Shown here: positions 18,974 through 28,362 of the stretch, one piece after another | Layout of the letters: each line of letters starts with the position of its first letter | How positions within the stretch are numbered: position 1 is the first letter of the stretch | NCBI GenBank assembly: GCA_021737645.1 | Contig: JAIPDO010000015.1 | Coordinates: 1 to 64,000, forward strand | From: Desulfarculaceae bacterium | GTDB lineage: Bacteria; Desulfobacterota; Desulfarculia; Desulfarculales; Desulfarculaceae | Length of the DNA: 64,000 bases | Direction of reading: 5' to 3' | Made by a program: the position numbers and the translations under genes | Notes under the pieces: generated by a model | Told to the model about the DNA's origin: nothing | Databases searched by the model: none | The model's input: only the letters and a program-made list of their open reading frames with translations

Positions 18974-19996
18974 CTATATCTCCACCCAGTGCTCGAATTG
19001 GTTGTACTTGCGGCTGCCGTAGCTCATGAGCCCCTCGCTCTTGAACACGATGAATGCCATGAGGATCAGGGCGTAGACCGCGATGCGAAGAGTGCCGAAG
19101 TCCCTGAGCAGCTCGGAGATGGGCACCAGGATCAAACAGCCGATCACCGGCCCGGCCAGGGTGCCGCCCCCGCCCACCACCGTGGCCGCGATGGGGATGA
19201 TGGAAAAGTCCAGGGCGAACTGGCTGATGCCCGCCCACATGTAGATGTGAGCCAAACAGGCCCCGCCCAGGCAGCCCAGGGAAGAGGCGATGAACACCCC
19301 CAGAGCCTTGTAGGTGGTGATGTTTATGCCGCTGGCCTTGACCGCCTGGTCGTTGTCCTTCACCCCGCGAAACACCAGCCCCACGTCCTCGTTGACCAGC
19401 CGCCTGAGGGCGAACAAGGCCAACAGGAGGCAGATGATCAGGACGTACATCTCGCTCCAGCTATTGGGGAAGCCGTCCAGGCCCATGACGCCGTCGGTGC
19501 CGCCGAAGACGTCGAACGCCTCTATGAGCCGGGCGGCCAGCAGGGGGAACATCAGGCTGACGATGGCAAAGTAGACCCCCCTGAGCGGCAGGCAGGGCCA
19601 GAGCAGAACCGTGCACACCCCGCCCCCCAAGACCGTGGCCAGGGGGATGGTGGCCCACAGGGGTAGGCCCATTTCGGTGTTGAGCAGGGCCGCGATGTAG
19701 GCTCCAACTCCGATGTAGAGCGCCCCGCCCAGGCTGACCAGGCCCACGTAATGGGCCAGGAAGTCGAAGCCAATGGCCAGCAGGGAGTAGATGCAGATGA
19801 TGGTGAGCACCTTCTGCCAATAAGGCACCGGCCACAGCAGCAGAGGCATGATGAGCAGCCCGGCGATGAGCAGCAGGCGAGGCCCCAGCAAAAAGGCCAT
19901 CTCCCGCCAGGAGGCCACGGCGTATACTCCGTCGGAGCGAACCTTGACCCCCCGGTCCAGACGTTCCTTGCGCCTACTCTCGTGTGCTTTAGCCAT
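18974..19996 (-). CDS. livM: HAAT-family ABC transporter permease, LivM-type
   Basis: 340 residues with about nine hydrophobic segments. Family features: LVSLGGALYIGVGAYIAALL, GVKDNDQAVKASGINITTYK (the cytoplasmic EAA-like loop) and VVGGGGTLAGPVIGC. Preceded by a basic 25-residue N-terminus. Inner-membrane subunit paired with LivH four bases upstream. Confidence 0.9.
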   Translation of the reverse strand: MAKAHESRRKERLDRGVKVRSDGVYAVASWREMAFLLGPRLLLIAGLLIMPLLLWPVPYWQKVLTIICIYSLLAIGFDFLAHYVGLVSLGGALYIGVGAYIAALLNTEMGLPLWATIPLATVLGGGVCTVLLWPCLPLRGVYFAIVSLMFPLLAARLIEAFDVFGGTDGVMGLDGFPNSWSEMYVLIICLLLALFALRRLVNEDVGLVFRGVKDNDQAVKASGINITTYKALGVFIASSLGCLGGACLAHIYMWAGISQFALDFSIIPIAATVVGGGGTLAGPVIGCLILVPISELLRDFGTLRIAVYALILMAFIVFKSEGLMSYGSRKYNQFEHWVEI

Positions 19997-19999
19997 GGG

Positions 20000-20866
20000 C
20001 TAGACCCTCTCTTCCAGCTCTTTTTGTTTGCCGAACAGGCCCGAGGGCCGCAGGATCAGGGTGAGGATGATGGCCAGAATGGCCACCACCACCTGGAAGT
20101 GGGCCCCCAGGTAGGCCGTGGTGAGGATCTGGGCGAAGCCGATGACAAAGGCGGCCAGGATGGCCCCGGTCCAGGAGCCCAGCCCGCCCACTATGCACAC
20201 CGCCACAGCCATGATGAGCACGTGGTAGCCCGCCTCAACCACGATGCTGCCCAAAGGCAGCAGGATGAGAGCAGCCACCGCCGCGCTCAGCGAGCCCAAA
20301 GCCATGGAGGCCACGGCCATGCGGTCGCTGTCGATGCCCAGGGTCAGGGCGGCCCGCTCGTCCTGGGCCATGCCCTTGAGGGCCAGGCCCAGGCGGGTGT
20401 GGTTGACGAAGAAATAGAGCAGGCCCACCAACAGAGCCCCCAAAACCACCACCAGGATTCGCTGGAAGTCCACCGACACCCCGGCGATGTCCACGCTGCC
20501 ATCCAGGAAGGACGGCAAGGTGAAGGTGCCTCCCTTGAGCCCGCCCCAGCGCAGGCCTTCCAAAATGGCCAAGCCGATGGCGTAGGAGGCGATGATCTCG
20601 CTGATGGACATGCCCCGGATGCGCACCAGGATGAGCTGATACATGGCCCCGCCCACCACGGCCACCAGGGCCAAGGCTAGGGCGATGGCCAGGATGTAGG
20701 GCAGGCCCAGGCGGTTGAGCAGCAGCCAGCAGATGTATCCGGCCAAGACGTACAAGGCGCCGTGGGCGAAGTTGGGCAGGCGGCTGACTCCATAGACCAG
20801 GGTGAAGCCCAAGGCCATCAGGGCCAGGGTGGCGCTGTTGATCACCCCGTAGATAAGTATGTCCAT
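20000..20866 (-). CDS. livH: HAAT-family ABC transporter permease, LivH-type
   Basis: 288 residues, about eight membrane segments. The N-terminal INSATLALMALGFTLVYGVSRLPNFAHGALY motif is diagnostic of LivH; GMAQDERAALTLGIDSDRMAV is the coupling loop and IVGGLGSWTGAILAAFVIG the conserved C-terminal signature. Follows the binding-protein gene after a perfect stem-loop. Confidence 0.92.
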   Translation of the reverse strand: MDILIYGVINSATLALMALGFTLVYGVSRLPNFAHGALYVLAGYICWLLLNRLGLPYILAIALALALVAVVGGAMYQLILVRIRGMSISEIIASYAIGLAILEGLRWGGLKGGTFTLPSFLDGSVDIAGVSVDFQRILVVVLGALLVGLLYFFVNHTRLGLALKGMAQDERAALTLGIDSDRMAVASMALGSLSAAVAALILLPLGSIVVEAGYHVLIMAVAVCIVGGLGSWTGAILAAFVIGFAQILTTAYLGAHFQVVVAILAIILTLILRPSGLFGKQKELEERV

Positions 20867-20888
20867 CTTAGCTTATGCCCTTGGCTGG

Positions 20889-20922
20889 GGCGCGCCGGCC
20901 CGGTCTGGCGGACCGGCGCGCC
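20889..20922 (-). terminator. Stem-loop between the binding-protein and permease genes
   Basis: Perfect 10-bp stem GGCGCGCCGG (20889-20898) / CCGGCGCGCC (20913-20922) with a 14-base loop, no T-run. Typical position of an mRNA-stabilising or partial-termination hairpin that raises binding-protein levels over permease levels. A similar structure occupies the same place in the second HAAT operon. Confidence 0.6.
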
Positions 20923-20947
20923 GTGGTTCATAAGGTGCGGGCGAAGG

Positions 20948-22228
20948 TTACTTGCCCTGCTTCATCCAGGGCGGCAGCAGTATCTTGCCGGTGGCGATCT
21001 TGGGCGGGAACACCACCACCCGCTTGCCGGCCTGCCACTGGAACACGGTGCCCACCGCGCCCTCTTTGGGGTCCAGGCTGGGTATGATCTGGTTGGTCTT
21101 GGGATCGAAACGTATGCGCCCGTAGACCCCCATCAGGTCGGTCTTCTTGAGGGCGGCGGCCACCTTGTCGGAGTTGATGGTGCCCGCCCGCTCGATGGCG
21201 TCCTTGAGCACGTAAACCGCCATGTAGCTGGAAGAGGTGCCGTAGCCCTCGGGCTCCATGCCGTACTTCTTCTGATAGGCCTTGACGAACTTCATGGTCC
21301 AAGGAGTGGCGTTGCTGGGGGCGTTGCCCGCGTTGACCACGTTGGCCAGGCAGTACTCGCCCTTGCCGTCGGTGGCCTTCCAGAAGCCCGGCTGCTCAGC
21401 CGCGGCGATGATGGTGCCGAAGGGCAGGGCCGGTACCTTCATGTCGTACCACTGCTTGAGCAGAATGGCGCTCTCGGGCATGTCCATCCAGATGATGATG
21501 ACCTGGGCGCCCTTTTTCTTGGCCTCCAACAGGCCCATGGAAAAATCGGTGGTGCCGGTGGGGTAGACCACCGGATCGGCCAGAACCTTCCAGCCTTTCT
21601 TGCTCATCACCTTCTTGAGAATCTTGCCGCCGGTCCGGGCATGGGACACGTCCTGGACCATGATGAACAGCTTGTCCAGCTTGAACTGCTTGCCGATGTC
21701 CGACAAACAGGGCACCAGCTCGCCCAACACCATCCATTTGGCCTCGCCGGAGATGCGGAACAGGTACTTGAACTTCTCCGGCTTCTTGCCCACCATGGCG
21801 TGGTATTTGGGGGTCAGGGCTCCGGTGGTGAGGATGGAGACCATCTTGTGTTTGGACAGCAGCGCCATGGCCGCCAAGGCCGCCTCGGAGCGCACCGGCC
21901 CGCCCACGATGAAGTTGGCGTGCTTTTCCAGGATGAGCTTTTCCACGCCCATGAGGGCCTCGCTCACCGGCACTCCCGGCTCCAGGTCGCGGGTGTCGAT
22001 GACCTCCACCTTGAGGGGGCGCATCTCGCCGCCCACCTTGACCCCGCCGGCGGCGTTGATCTCTTCCACCGCCAGGTTGATGGCCCGCTCGGCGTCCCAG
22101 CCATAAAGGAAGGCCGTGGACAGCGGGCACCCCAGGACGATCGGTTTAGCCGCCAGGGCCGCGCCCGCCGGCAGTAACAAAGCCAGCATCGCTGCCAGCA
22201 CCATAAACAACCTAAGTTTCCTTTTCAT
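20948..22228 (-). CDS. HAAT-family periplasmic substrate-binding protein
   Basis: 426 residues, Peripla_BP_6 / LivK-like. Signal peptide MKRKLRLFMVLAAMLALLLPAGAALA, then KPIVLGCPLSTAFLYGWDAERAINLAVEEINAAGG, the usual first strand and ligand loop. GGPVRSEAALAAMALLSKHKM is the second ligand-contact region. Ligand not predictable. Its start is overlapped by the end of the small Fis-like gene. Confidence 0.9.
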   Translation of the reverse strand: MKRKLRLFMVLAAMLALLLPAGAALAAKPIVLGCPLSTAFLYGWDAERAINLAVEEINAAGGVKVGGEMRPLKVEVIDTRDLEPGVPVSEALMGVEKLILEKHANFIVGGPVRSEAALAAMALLSKHKMVSILTTGALTPKYHAMVGKKPEKFKYLFRISGEAKWMVLGELVPCLSDIGKQFKLDKLFIMVQDVSHARTGGKILKKVMSKKGWKVLADPVVYPTGTTDFSMGLLEAKKKGAQVIIIWMDMPESAILLKQWYDMKVPALPFGTIIAAAEQPGFWKATDGKGEYCLANVVNAGNAPSNATPWTMKFVKAYQKKYGMEPEGYGTSSSYMAVYVLKDAIERAGTINSDKVAAALKKTDLMGVYGRIRFDPKTNQIIPSLDPKEGAVGTVFQWQAGKRVVVFPPKIATGKILLPPWMKQGK

Positions 22229-22430
22229 GCTCCCACCCTTGTTTGGGTTCTGGCGAAGACCGCTTCTCTTCCCCGGACGGCGATGCCTCTTGTTGGCGCA
22301 ACAAGTTGGTCAAAGCCGCCGGAGTGATTCCCAGGATGCGGCTGGCTTGTTCTATGTCGCCCTTGGTGTGGGCCAGCACTTTTCGGATATGTCTTTGGCG
22401 AGCGTCTTGTAGGGTTCGGGTATGGTTCAT
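22212..22430 (-). CDS. Small Fis-type helix-turn-helix protein
   Basis: 72 residues from the ATG at 22430 (GGTGGACGG upstream); an in-frame TTG at 22451 is less likely. Residues about 14-46 (HIRKVLAHTKGDIEQASRILGITPAALTNLL) resemble the Fis/NtrC C-terminal HTH, with no receiver or AAA+ domain. The last codons overlap the start of the substrate-binding gene by 17 bases, so it is the leader gene of the transporter operon. Likely a DNA-binding regulator; target unknown. Confidence 0.72.
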   Translation of the reverse strand: MNHTRTLQDARQRHIRKVLAHTKGDIEQASRILGITPAALTNLLRQQEASPSGEEKRSSPEPKQGWEHEKET

Positions 22431-22470
22431 GCCCGTCCACCTGATAGTCAAAATTTTTCACGCCTTTTTA

Positions 22471-22487
22471 TTGCAAGGCCCATGCCG
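22471..22487 (-). promoter_or_regulatory. Sigma-54-like promoter before the Fis-like/liv operon
   Basis: On the minus strand CGGCATG-GGCC-TTGCAA: the invariant GG and GC are exactly 10 bases apart and 9 of 11 consensus positions of TGGCACG-N4-TTGC match. Transcription would start near 22460, about 30 bases before the small gene. An NtrC-family activator with a GAFTGA motif is encoded immediately upstream. Confidence 0.6.
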
Positions 22488-22645
22488 CCACCGGCCCGCG
22501 CAGTGCGGCACCACTCAACCTACCGGCATCACGCCCAAAGCAGCCGATGGACATGGCCGAGGCCTGGGGCCGATAACGGCGCGAGGGTAAAGTTTCTTGC
22601 TAGCGGGCTGGAAAAGGGCTTTCCAGGTGGTGGCGGACGGCCGCC

Positions 22646-24004
22646 TCAGACCGAGCGTTTTAGGCCATAGCGGGCCATGCGCTTGCGCAGGGTGGGCCGA
22701 GACACCCCCAGGGAGCGGGCGGCGGCGGAGATGTTCCACTCGGTCTGGTCCAGAGTGGAGGCTATGTGCTCCTGCTCCATCTCGTCCAGGCTGCGCAGAT
22801 CCGCCTCTCCGGGGGCCCCGGATCCGGCGGCATCCAGGGCCGCGTCCACCGCGTCGGCCAACAGCACCGCGCCCCTGGAATCCAGGGCTGCTTTGGTGAG
22901 CACGTTTCTCAGCTCGCGCACGTTGCCCGGCCAGGGGTGGCCCTTGAGTCGATCCATGGCCGCCGCCTCCACCCTGGTGACCCTGGTGTTTAGCTCCTGA
23001 TTTATCTGGAACAAAAAGAAGTGCACCAATTCGGCCAGGTCGGCCAGGCGCCGCCTCAGCGGCGGTACCTTGATGCTCACCACCTTGAGGCGGAACATCA
23101 GGTCCTGGCGAAAGCTCTTGGTCTGGACCATGGCTTCCAGGTCCTGATTGGTGGCCGCGATGATGCGTGCCTGGGAGCGGTGCACCTGGTTGCTGCCCAC
23201 CGGGGTGAACTCGCGGTATTCCAAAAAGCGCAGCAGCTTGGCTTGTAGAGCCAGGGGCAGATCGCCCACCTCGTCAAAAAATATGGTGCCCCGCCCGGCC
23301 AGCTCCAGGCGGCCCTTTTTGGTCTCCACCGCGCCGGTGAAGGCCCCACGCGCATGCCCGAACAGCTCTGATTCCAACAAATTGTCCACCAGGGTGGTGC
23401 AGTCCACGGTTACGAACGGCTCCTCGCGGTTGGGCGAGGAATCATGAATAACCCTGGCGATGAGTTCCTTGCCGCAGCCGGTCTCGCCCATGATCAGCAC
23501 CGAAGCCTGGTTGCGAGATAAAAGGCCGATGGTCTTGTAGATGGCGTGCATGGCCGGGGTGTCGCCGATGATGCGGTTGCGCGGGTCCGGCGGCTGGTCG
23601 TGGCCCACCACCGGGCGGCTATCCCGGGTGGCCACCGCGATGTGCATGGCCTTGTCTATGGCCCGGTCCAGCTCATCCACCTTGATGGGCTTGCGCAAAT
23701 AATCGTAGGCCCCCAGGCGCATGGCCTCAATGGTGGTCTCCATGTCGTGGAAGGCGGTGATGACGATCACCTTGACCTCCGGGTCTTGGCGGGTGATGCG
23801 GGGCAGCATCTCCAGGCCGGAGATGTCGGGCAGGCGCACGTCCAAGATTATCACCTGGGGCGATATTTCCCGCCAAAGGCCGAGGCCCTGTTCACCGGTG
23901 GCCGCGCTGGTTACCCTACAGCCCTTTTCCTTTAGAAACATCTCAAGGGATTCTCGCAGGGCGTGGTCGTCCTCGATCAGCAGAATGTCGTTCAGTTTTT
24001 CCAC
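22646..24004 (-). CDS. NtrC-family sigma-54-dependent response regulator
   Basis: 452 residues: receiver domain with acidic pair ED at 11-12 and phospho-acceptor D55 (IILDVRLPD); AAA+ domain with Walker A GETGCGKE (173-180) and the sigma-54 contact loop GAFTGA (220-225); C-terminal Fis-type HTH (WNISAAARSLGVSRPTLRKRM). The start overlaps the kinase gene by 13 bases. Likely activates the sigma-54-like promoter of the adjacent transporter operon (inference from position). Confidence 0.93.
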   Translation of the reverse strand: MEKLNDILLIEDDHALRESLEMFLKEKGCRVTSAATGEQGLGLWREISPQVIILDVRLPDISGLEMLPRITRQDPEVKVIVITAFHDMETTIEAMRLGAYDYLRKPIKVDELDRAIDKAMHIAVATRDSRPVVGHDQPPDPRNRIIGDTPAMHAIYKTIGLLSRNQASVLIMGETGCGKELIARVIHDSSPNREEPFVTVDCTTLVDNLLESELFGHARGAFTGAVETKKGRLELAGRGTIFFDEVGDLPLALQAKLLRFLEYREFTPVGSNQVHRSQARIIAATNQDLEAMVQTKSFRQDLMFRLKVVSIKVPPLRRRLADLAELVHFFLFQINQELNTRVTRVEAAAMDRLKGHPWPGNVRELRNVLTKAALDSRGAVLLADAVDAALDAAGSGAPGEADLRSLDEMEQEHIASTLDQTEWNISAAARSLGVSRPTLRKRMARYGLKRSV

Positions 24005-25563
24005 GGAAGCCTCAATATAAAAGTGGCCCCCAGACCGGGGCGGCTTTTGACCAGCACCTTGCCCCCGTGGGCCTCCACCACACGTTTGACGTTGCTCAGC
24101 CCCAGTCCGGTGCCGTGGGCCTTGTTGGTGGCAAAGGGGGCGAAAAGGTCCTCTTTTAGATTGGGGTCGATGCCCGGCCCGTTGTCATGCACCCCCAGCT
24201 CGGCCCATTGTTCCGGGTCTTCACCCGCCGGGCGGGTCCACACGGTGATGCGCCCGCCCGGCTCCACCGAATCGATGGCGTTGAGCAAAAGATTGAGCAG
24301 GGCCTGCTCGATCTTGTCCGGGTCCACCTGTGCCGGGGGCATGCCTTTGGCGTGGCGCTGGTAGAGGCCGATGCCCTGGGCGTGCATCTTTCCAGCCAAC
24401 AGGTCCAGGCAGTCCTTGGCCACCTGGGGCAAATGGGCCGGGCGCGGGTTCAGGCTCAGCGGCCTGGCCAGGTCCAACAGCTGGCGCAGGATGTCTTCCA
24501 GGCGGGTGAGCTCGCGCACCGTAAGCTCCAGGCGGCGGCGGTCGAACCCGTCCAGGTCCAGCTTTTGATTTAGGATCAACATGTTGAGAGTGCAGGTGGA
24601 CAGGGGGTTGCGTATCTCATGAGACAAGGAGGCGGCCACGTTGCCCACGTAGGCCATGCGCTCGTGCTCGCGGATGGTGGCCTCCATGGCCACCCGCTGG
24701 CTTATGTCCCGGCACACCCCGATGGTCACCGGCCCCTGGCCCAGGTCCACCACCCGAAACTTGATCTCCGTGGCCGCCTGCGAGGCCGGGCAACCGGCCC
24801 GGTCGTACTCCAACTGCCCCCCCCCGGAGCGCTTGCCCACCGAATCCCACACCGCGCCCATGACCAGAGGCCGGTCGTCCGGGGCCACGAAGTCGGAAAA
24901 ACGCTTCCCGAATATGCCTTCCAAATCGGCCCCGTGCATCTGGCAAAAGGCCTGGTTTGCAAAGACGATGCGCTCACCCTGCACGATGAAGTAGCCGTCG
25001 TTGATCTCGTTGACCAGGGCCTTGTAGCGCCGCTCGCTCTCGGCCAGCTCGGCGGTGCGGGCGTGAACCTGACGCTCCAGTTGGTGGGCGTGCTGGCGCA
25101 GATACCGCTCGTGCATGCCCTGGAAGCAGTCGGAAAAACGGTGGATGGTGTAGGCCAGGCAGGAGTTTATGCGGGGCAGGCATCCCGGCAGCATATGGGA
25201 CAACTCTCCCTGGCAGAGCCGGGTGACCACCAATTCCCTGAACAACTCAAAGGCCTTCTGCACGTCGGACAAGGGAAAGCCCGCGTGCAGGCGCTTTTCA
25301 GTGATGAAGTCGATGAAGCGGTCGATGCGCTCCAGGTTGCCGCTTTCCAAAGCATCCTGATTGGCCCGGAAGGCCTCGGTCACCGTAAGGTACAGCTCGC
25401 CGGTGGCCCGGCGGCGGTAGGAGGGCGACATGACGGTGAGGCGCTCCACCCATTGGTCGATGATCTCGTCCTGGTGGGCCACCAGCCACTGGAGGAACCG
25501 GGCGTAGGTGTCCGCCGGGCGGTGGGATAGGGCCAAGCGCTGCGGCTGGCTGGAGGCGGCCAT
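23992..25563 (-). CDS. PAS sensor histidine kinase with RsbRD-like N-terminal domain
   Basis: 523 residues from the ATG at 25563, preferred because GGGAG lies five bases before it; upstream in-frame starts to 25671 are possible. Residues about 10-160 are an all-helical RsbRD/RsbT-co-antagonist-like region (ARFLQWLVAHQDEIIDQWVERL), followed by a PAS domain (INDGYFIVQGERIVFANQAFC), H-box SLSHEIRNPLST, N-box LNLLLNAIDSV, and G-boxes DNGPGI and GTGLGLSNVK. No membrane segment, so it senses a cytoplasmic signal. Cognate partner of the NtrC-type regulator that overlaps its 3' end. Confidence 0.9.
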   Translation of the reverse strand: MAASSQPQRLALSHRPADTYARFLQWLVAHQDEIIDQWVERLTVMSPSYRRRATGELYLTVTEAFRANQDALESGNLERIDRFIDFITEKRLHAGFPLSDVQKAFELFRELVVTRLCQGELSHMLPGCLPRINSCLAYTIHRFSDCFQGMHERYLRQHAHQLERQVHARTAELAESERRYKALVNEINDGYFIVQGERIVFANQAFCQMHGADLEGIFGKRFSDFVAPDDRPLVMGAVWDSVGKRSGGGQLEYDRAGCPASQAATEIKFRVVDLGQGPVTIGVCRDISQRVAMEATIREHERMAYVGNVAASLSHEIRNPLSTCTLNMLILNQKLDLDGFDRRRLELTVRELTRLEDILRQLLDLARPLSLNPRPAHLPQVAKDCLDLLAGKMHAQGIGLYQRHAKGMPPAQVDPDKIEQALLNLLLNAIDSVEPGGRITVWTRPAGEDPEQWAELGVHDNGPGIDPNLKEDLFAPFATNKAHGTGLGLSNVKRVVEAHGGKVLVKSRPGLGATFILRLPWKN

Positions 25564-25879
25564 AAACTCCCAGGCAAACGGAGGTGACAGCCAAGGCTCC
25601 CCCACCGGCGCGGGCCGCCGGAGAGGGAAGCTGGTTTTTATCGGGTCCATCACGCGTAACGGCCCGGCCACTATGGGAAGGGCGGCTCGCGGGTTTTATT
25701 ATGCCTTGGGAGCGGCAGCGCGGTTTTTCCTGGATGGATTGGCTGGCTGGTGCTTTCGCGCCGCCGTCGCTTGCACCTTTGTAGCACACCCAGGCGGCCG
25801 GTAACAAGGCGGCCGGGCCGTAGCCAAAAGGAGCGCCACACCCAAACATGTGAAAAGGATAATTTACCCAGGGGAATGG

Positions 25880-25909
25880 TTGACTTTCGTCGCGGCGATC
25901 ACCTATAAA
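25880..25909 (+). promoter_or_regulatory. Sigma-70-type promoter of the tetR-like gene
   Basis: TTGACT (25880-25885), 18-bp spacer, TATAAA (25904-25909), 64 bases upstream of the regulator ATG. Close to consensus and in an AT-richer patch. The 409-bp gap 25564-25972 otherwise shows no gene; it must also contain the kinase promoter on the other strand. Confidence 0.6.
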
Positions 25910-25972
25910 TGTCCTTCAGGCTATGAACCGCGTTCAGCGAAACCCTTCGCGAGAGGCAAGGCGCAAACGACC

Positions 25973-26602
25973 ATGGGTGTGGCGGAGCGAAGGGCCAGGG
26001 AGAAGGAGCAGCGCCGGGAGGCCATCCTGGACGCGGCCAAGGAGATTTTTTCCCGCAAGAGCTACCAGGGTGCCACCATGGAGGAGATCGCCGCCCTGGC
26101 CGAGCTTAGCCCCGCCACCTTGTACTTGTATTTCAATAACAAAAGCGAGCTGTTCGCCTCGCTGAACATAAAGATGCTGGCCTTTTTGTGCGCCCGTTTG
26201 GAACAGGTGGCCGGCCAAGAGGGCCTGGAGCCTCCCGAGAAGGTGCGCCGCCTGGCCCAAGCCATGCACGACGTTTACACCTTCGACCCTCTCATCCTGA
26301 CCAACGTGCTGCACATGCAGGCCAGTCAAGAGCTGATGGACCTGTCGCCCGAGTTGAAGGAGCAGATCAACTCCATGGCTGCCCGGGGGCTCCGGCTCAT
26401 GGCCGGCATTTTCCAACAAGGCATCGACCAGGGTTATTTCAGGCCCCACCACCCCGTGGCCCAGGCCGACCTGGTATGGGCGGTGTTCAGCGGCCTGGTG
26501 CTTTGGGAACAAAGCAAGCACGGCTTCGCGCCCGATAAGGACTATCTCCAGACCACCTTGGAGTTGGCAATAGAAATCATGGCCCGGGGCATAAGCAACT
26601 AG
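25973..26602 (+). CDS. TetR-family transcriptional regulator
   Basis: 209 residues from the ATG at 25973 (MGVAERRAREKEQRR); the in-frame upstream extension lacks TetR similarity. Residues 15-62 form the HTH (REAILDAAKEIFSRKSYQGATMEEIAALAELSPATLYLYFNNKSEL). The C-terminal domain is all-helical and of unknown ligand; TetR proteins beside acyl-CoA ligases often bind acyl-CoAs (family knowledge). Faces the second HAAT operon 68 bases downstream, its probable target. Confidence 0.9.
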   Translation: MGVAERRAREKEQRREAILDAAKEIFSRKSYQGATMEEIAALAELSPATLYLYFNNKSELFASLNIKMLAFLCARLEQVAGQEGLEPPEKVRRLAQAMHDVYTFDPLILTNVLHMQASQELMDLSPELKEQINSMAARGLRLMAGIFQQGIDQGYFRPHHPVAQADLVWAVFSGLVLWEQSKHGFAPDKDYLQTTLELAIEIMARGISN

Positions 26603-26669
26603 CGCCCCGGCTCAGTTCTCCGCCCGCGCGGAGGCTAGCCCCTCACCTCATATCGTCGGCGGGAGGAGC

Positions 26670-27449
26670 ATGGCGGCCCAACCCATTCTCAGCGTTGAGG
26701 GAATTTCCCTGTCTTTCGGAGGCCTTACGGTGCTTTCGGAAATGAGCTTCCAGGTAAACCCCGGGGAAATATTCGCCATCATCGGCCCCAACGGGGCGGG
26801 CAAGACCTCCATCCTCAACTGCATTGGCGGTTTTTACCGGCCCTCGGCCGGGCGCATCCTCTTCCAAGGCGAGGACATAACCCGCATGTCCCCCGACCGG
26901 CGGGCGGCCCGGGGGCTGGCCCGCACCTTCCAGAACATCGCCCTGTTTCGGGGCATGACCGTGCTGGACAACATAAAGCTGGGGGCCCACGCCCACCTCA
27001 AGACCGGCCTGGCCTCGGCCCTGATGTATTGGGGCCCGGCCCACCGGGAGGAGATGGCCCTCAGGGATCGAGTGGAGACGCAGGTTATCGATTTCCTGGA
27101 GATCGAGCCCATCCGCAAGCAGGCCGTGGGCTCGTTGGCCTATGGCCTGCAAAAGCGGGTGGAGTTGGCTCGGGCCCTGGCCATGGAACCCAAGGTGCTG
27201 CTCATGGACGAGCCGGTGGCGGGCATGAACGCCGAGGAAACCGAGGACATGGCCCGCTTCGTCTTGGACATCAAGGAGGAGAGGGACGTCACCATCGTGC
27301 TCATCGAGCACGACATGAACGTGATCATGGACATCAGCGACCGGGTGATGGTGGTCAACTTCGGCCAGAAGATCGCCGAGGGCACTCCGGAAGAGGTGCA
27401 GCACCACCCCGAGGTGATAAAGGCCTACCTGGGCGAGAAGAAGGGCTAG
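26670..27449 (+). CDS. livG: HAAT-family ABC transporter ATPase, LivG-type (second system)
   Basis: 259 residues. Walker A GPNGAGKTSILNCI, GLARTFQNIALFRGMTVLDN, LivG insertion (HAHLKTGLASALMYWGPAHREE), atypical signature SLAYGLQKRVELARAL, Walker B VLLMDEPVAGMN and switch His EHDMN. GGGAGGAGC precedes the ATG. First structural gene of the second transporter operon. Confidence 0.92.
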   Translation: MAAQPILSVEGISLSFGGLTVLSEMSFQVNPGEIFAIIGPNGAGKTSILNCIGGFYRPSAGRILFQGEDITRMSPDRRAARGLARTFQNIALFRGMTVLDNIKLGAHAHLKTGLASALMYWGPAHREEMALRDRVETQVIDFLEIEPIRKQAVGSLAYGLQKRVELARALAMEPKVLLMDEPVAGMNAEETEDMARFVLDIKEERDVTIVLIEHDMNVIMDISDRVMVVNFGQKIAEGTPEEVQHHPEVIKAYLGEKKG

Positions 27450-27456
27450 GGCACGG

Positions 27457-28341
27457 ATGGATATTCTGCTGCAACTGATCGTCAGCGGCATCGCGGTGGG
27501 CGGGGTCTACGCCCTCATCGCCCTGGGTTTTGTGCTCATCTACAAGGCCACCAGCATCATCAACTTCGCCACCGGCGAGTTCATGATGATCGGGGCCTAT
27601 TTCTTCTACACCTTCATGGTGATGACCGGGCTGCCCCCCATACCATCCTTTTTGCTGGTCATGCTCTGCTCGGCCCTGCTGGGGCTGTTCGTGGAGCGGG
27701 CCATACTCCGGCACATGCTGGGCCAGCCCACTATCAGCATCGTAATGGTGACCATCGGCCTCAGCTCCATCCTCATGGGCCTGGCCGAGATGATCTGGTC
27801 CACCGATTTCAAGAGCTTCCCCGCCCTGTTCCCCCGGGCTCCGATCATCATCGGCGACATCATCGTGCGCTCCAACTTGTTCTGGGGCTTCGTGGTGGCC
27901 ATGATCGCGGTTATCGTCTTCGCCCTGCTGTTCAAGTACGCCAAGGTGGGGGTGGCCATGCGGGCCACCGCCGGAGACCAGATGGCCGCCTTTTCCATGG
28001 GCATCAACGTGCGCAGCATGTTCACCGTGGCCTGGGCCATGGGGGCCATCGCCGCGGCCCTGGGCGGGGTGATCATCGGCAACATCGGAGGCATCCAGCC
28101 CACCCTGGGCAACATAGGGCTGAAAATCTTCCCGGTGGTGATCCTGGGAGGCCTGGACTCCATCGCCGGAGCGGTGGTGGGGGGCTTCATCGTGGGCCTG
28201 GTGGAAAACATCGCCGGAGGATACCTGGACCCCTACGTGGGCGGCGGAGTCAAGGACCTGGCTCCCTTCGTGGTTCTGGTCTTGATCCTGTTTGTCAAGC
28301 CATACGGGCTCTTCGGCAAACAAGACATCGAGCGGTTGTAG
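27457..28341 (+). CDS. livH: HAAT-family ABC transporter permease, LivH-type (second system)
   Basis: 294 residues with eight or so membrane segments. GIAVGGVYALIALGFVLIYKATSIINFATGEFMM is the diagnostic N-terminal motif; MRATAGDQMAAFSMGINVRSM the coupling loop; VVILGGLDSIAGAVVGGFIVG the C-terminal signature. Seven bases after the ATPase gene. Confidence 0.92.
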   Translation: MDILLQLIVSGIAVGGVYALIALGFVLIYKATSIINFATGEFMMIGAYFFYTFMVMTGLPPIPSFLLVMLCSALLGLFVERAILRHMLGQPTISIVMVTIGLSSILMGLAEMIWSTDFKSFPALFPRAPIIIGDIIVRSNLFWGFVVAMIAVIVFALLFKYAKVGVAMRATAGDQMAAFSMGINVRSMFTVAWAMGAIAAALGGVIIGNIGGIQPTLGNIGLKIFPVVILGGLDSIAGAVVGGFIVGLVENIAGGYLDPYVGGGVKDLAPFVVLVLILFVKPYGLFGKQDIERL

Positions 28342-28362
28342 TGGGAAGGGGTTGAGCTAGCC

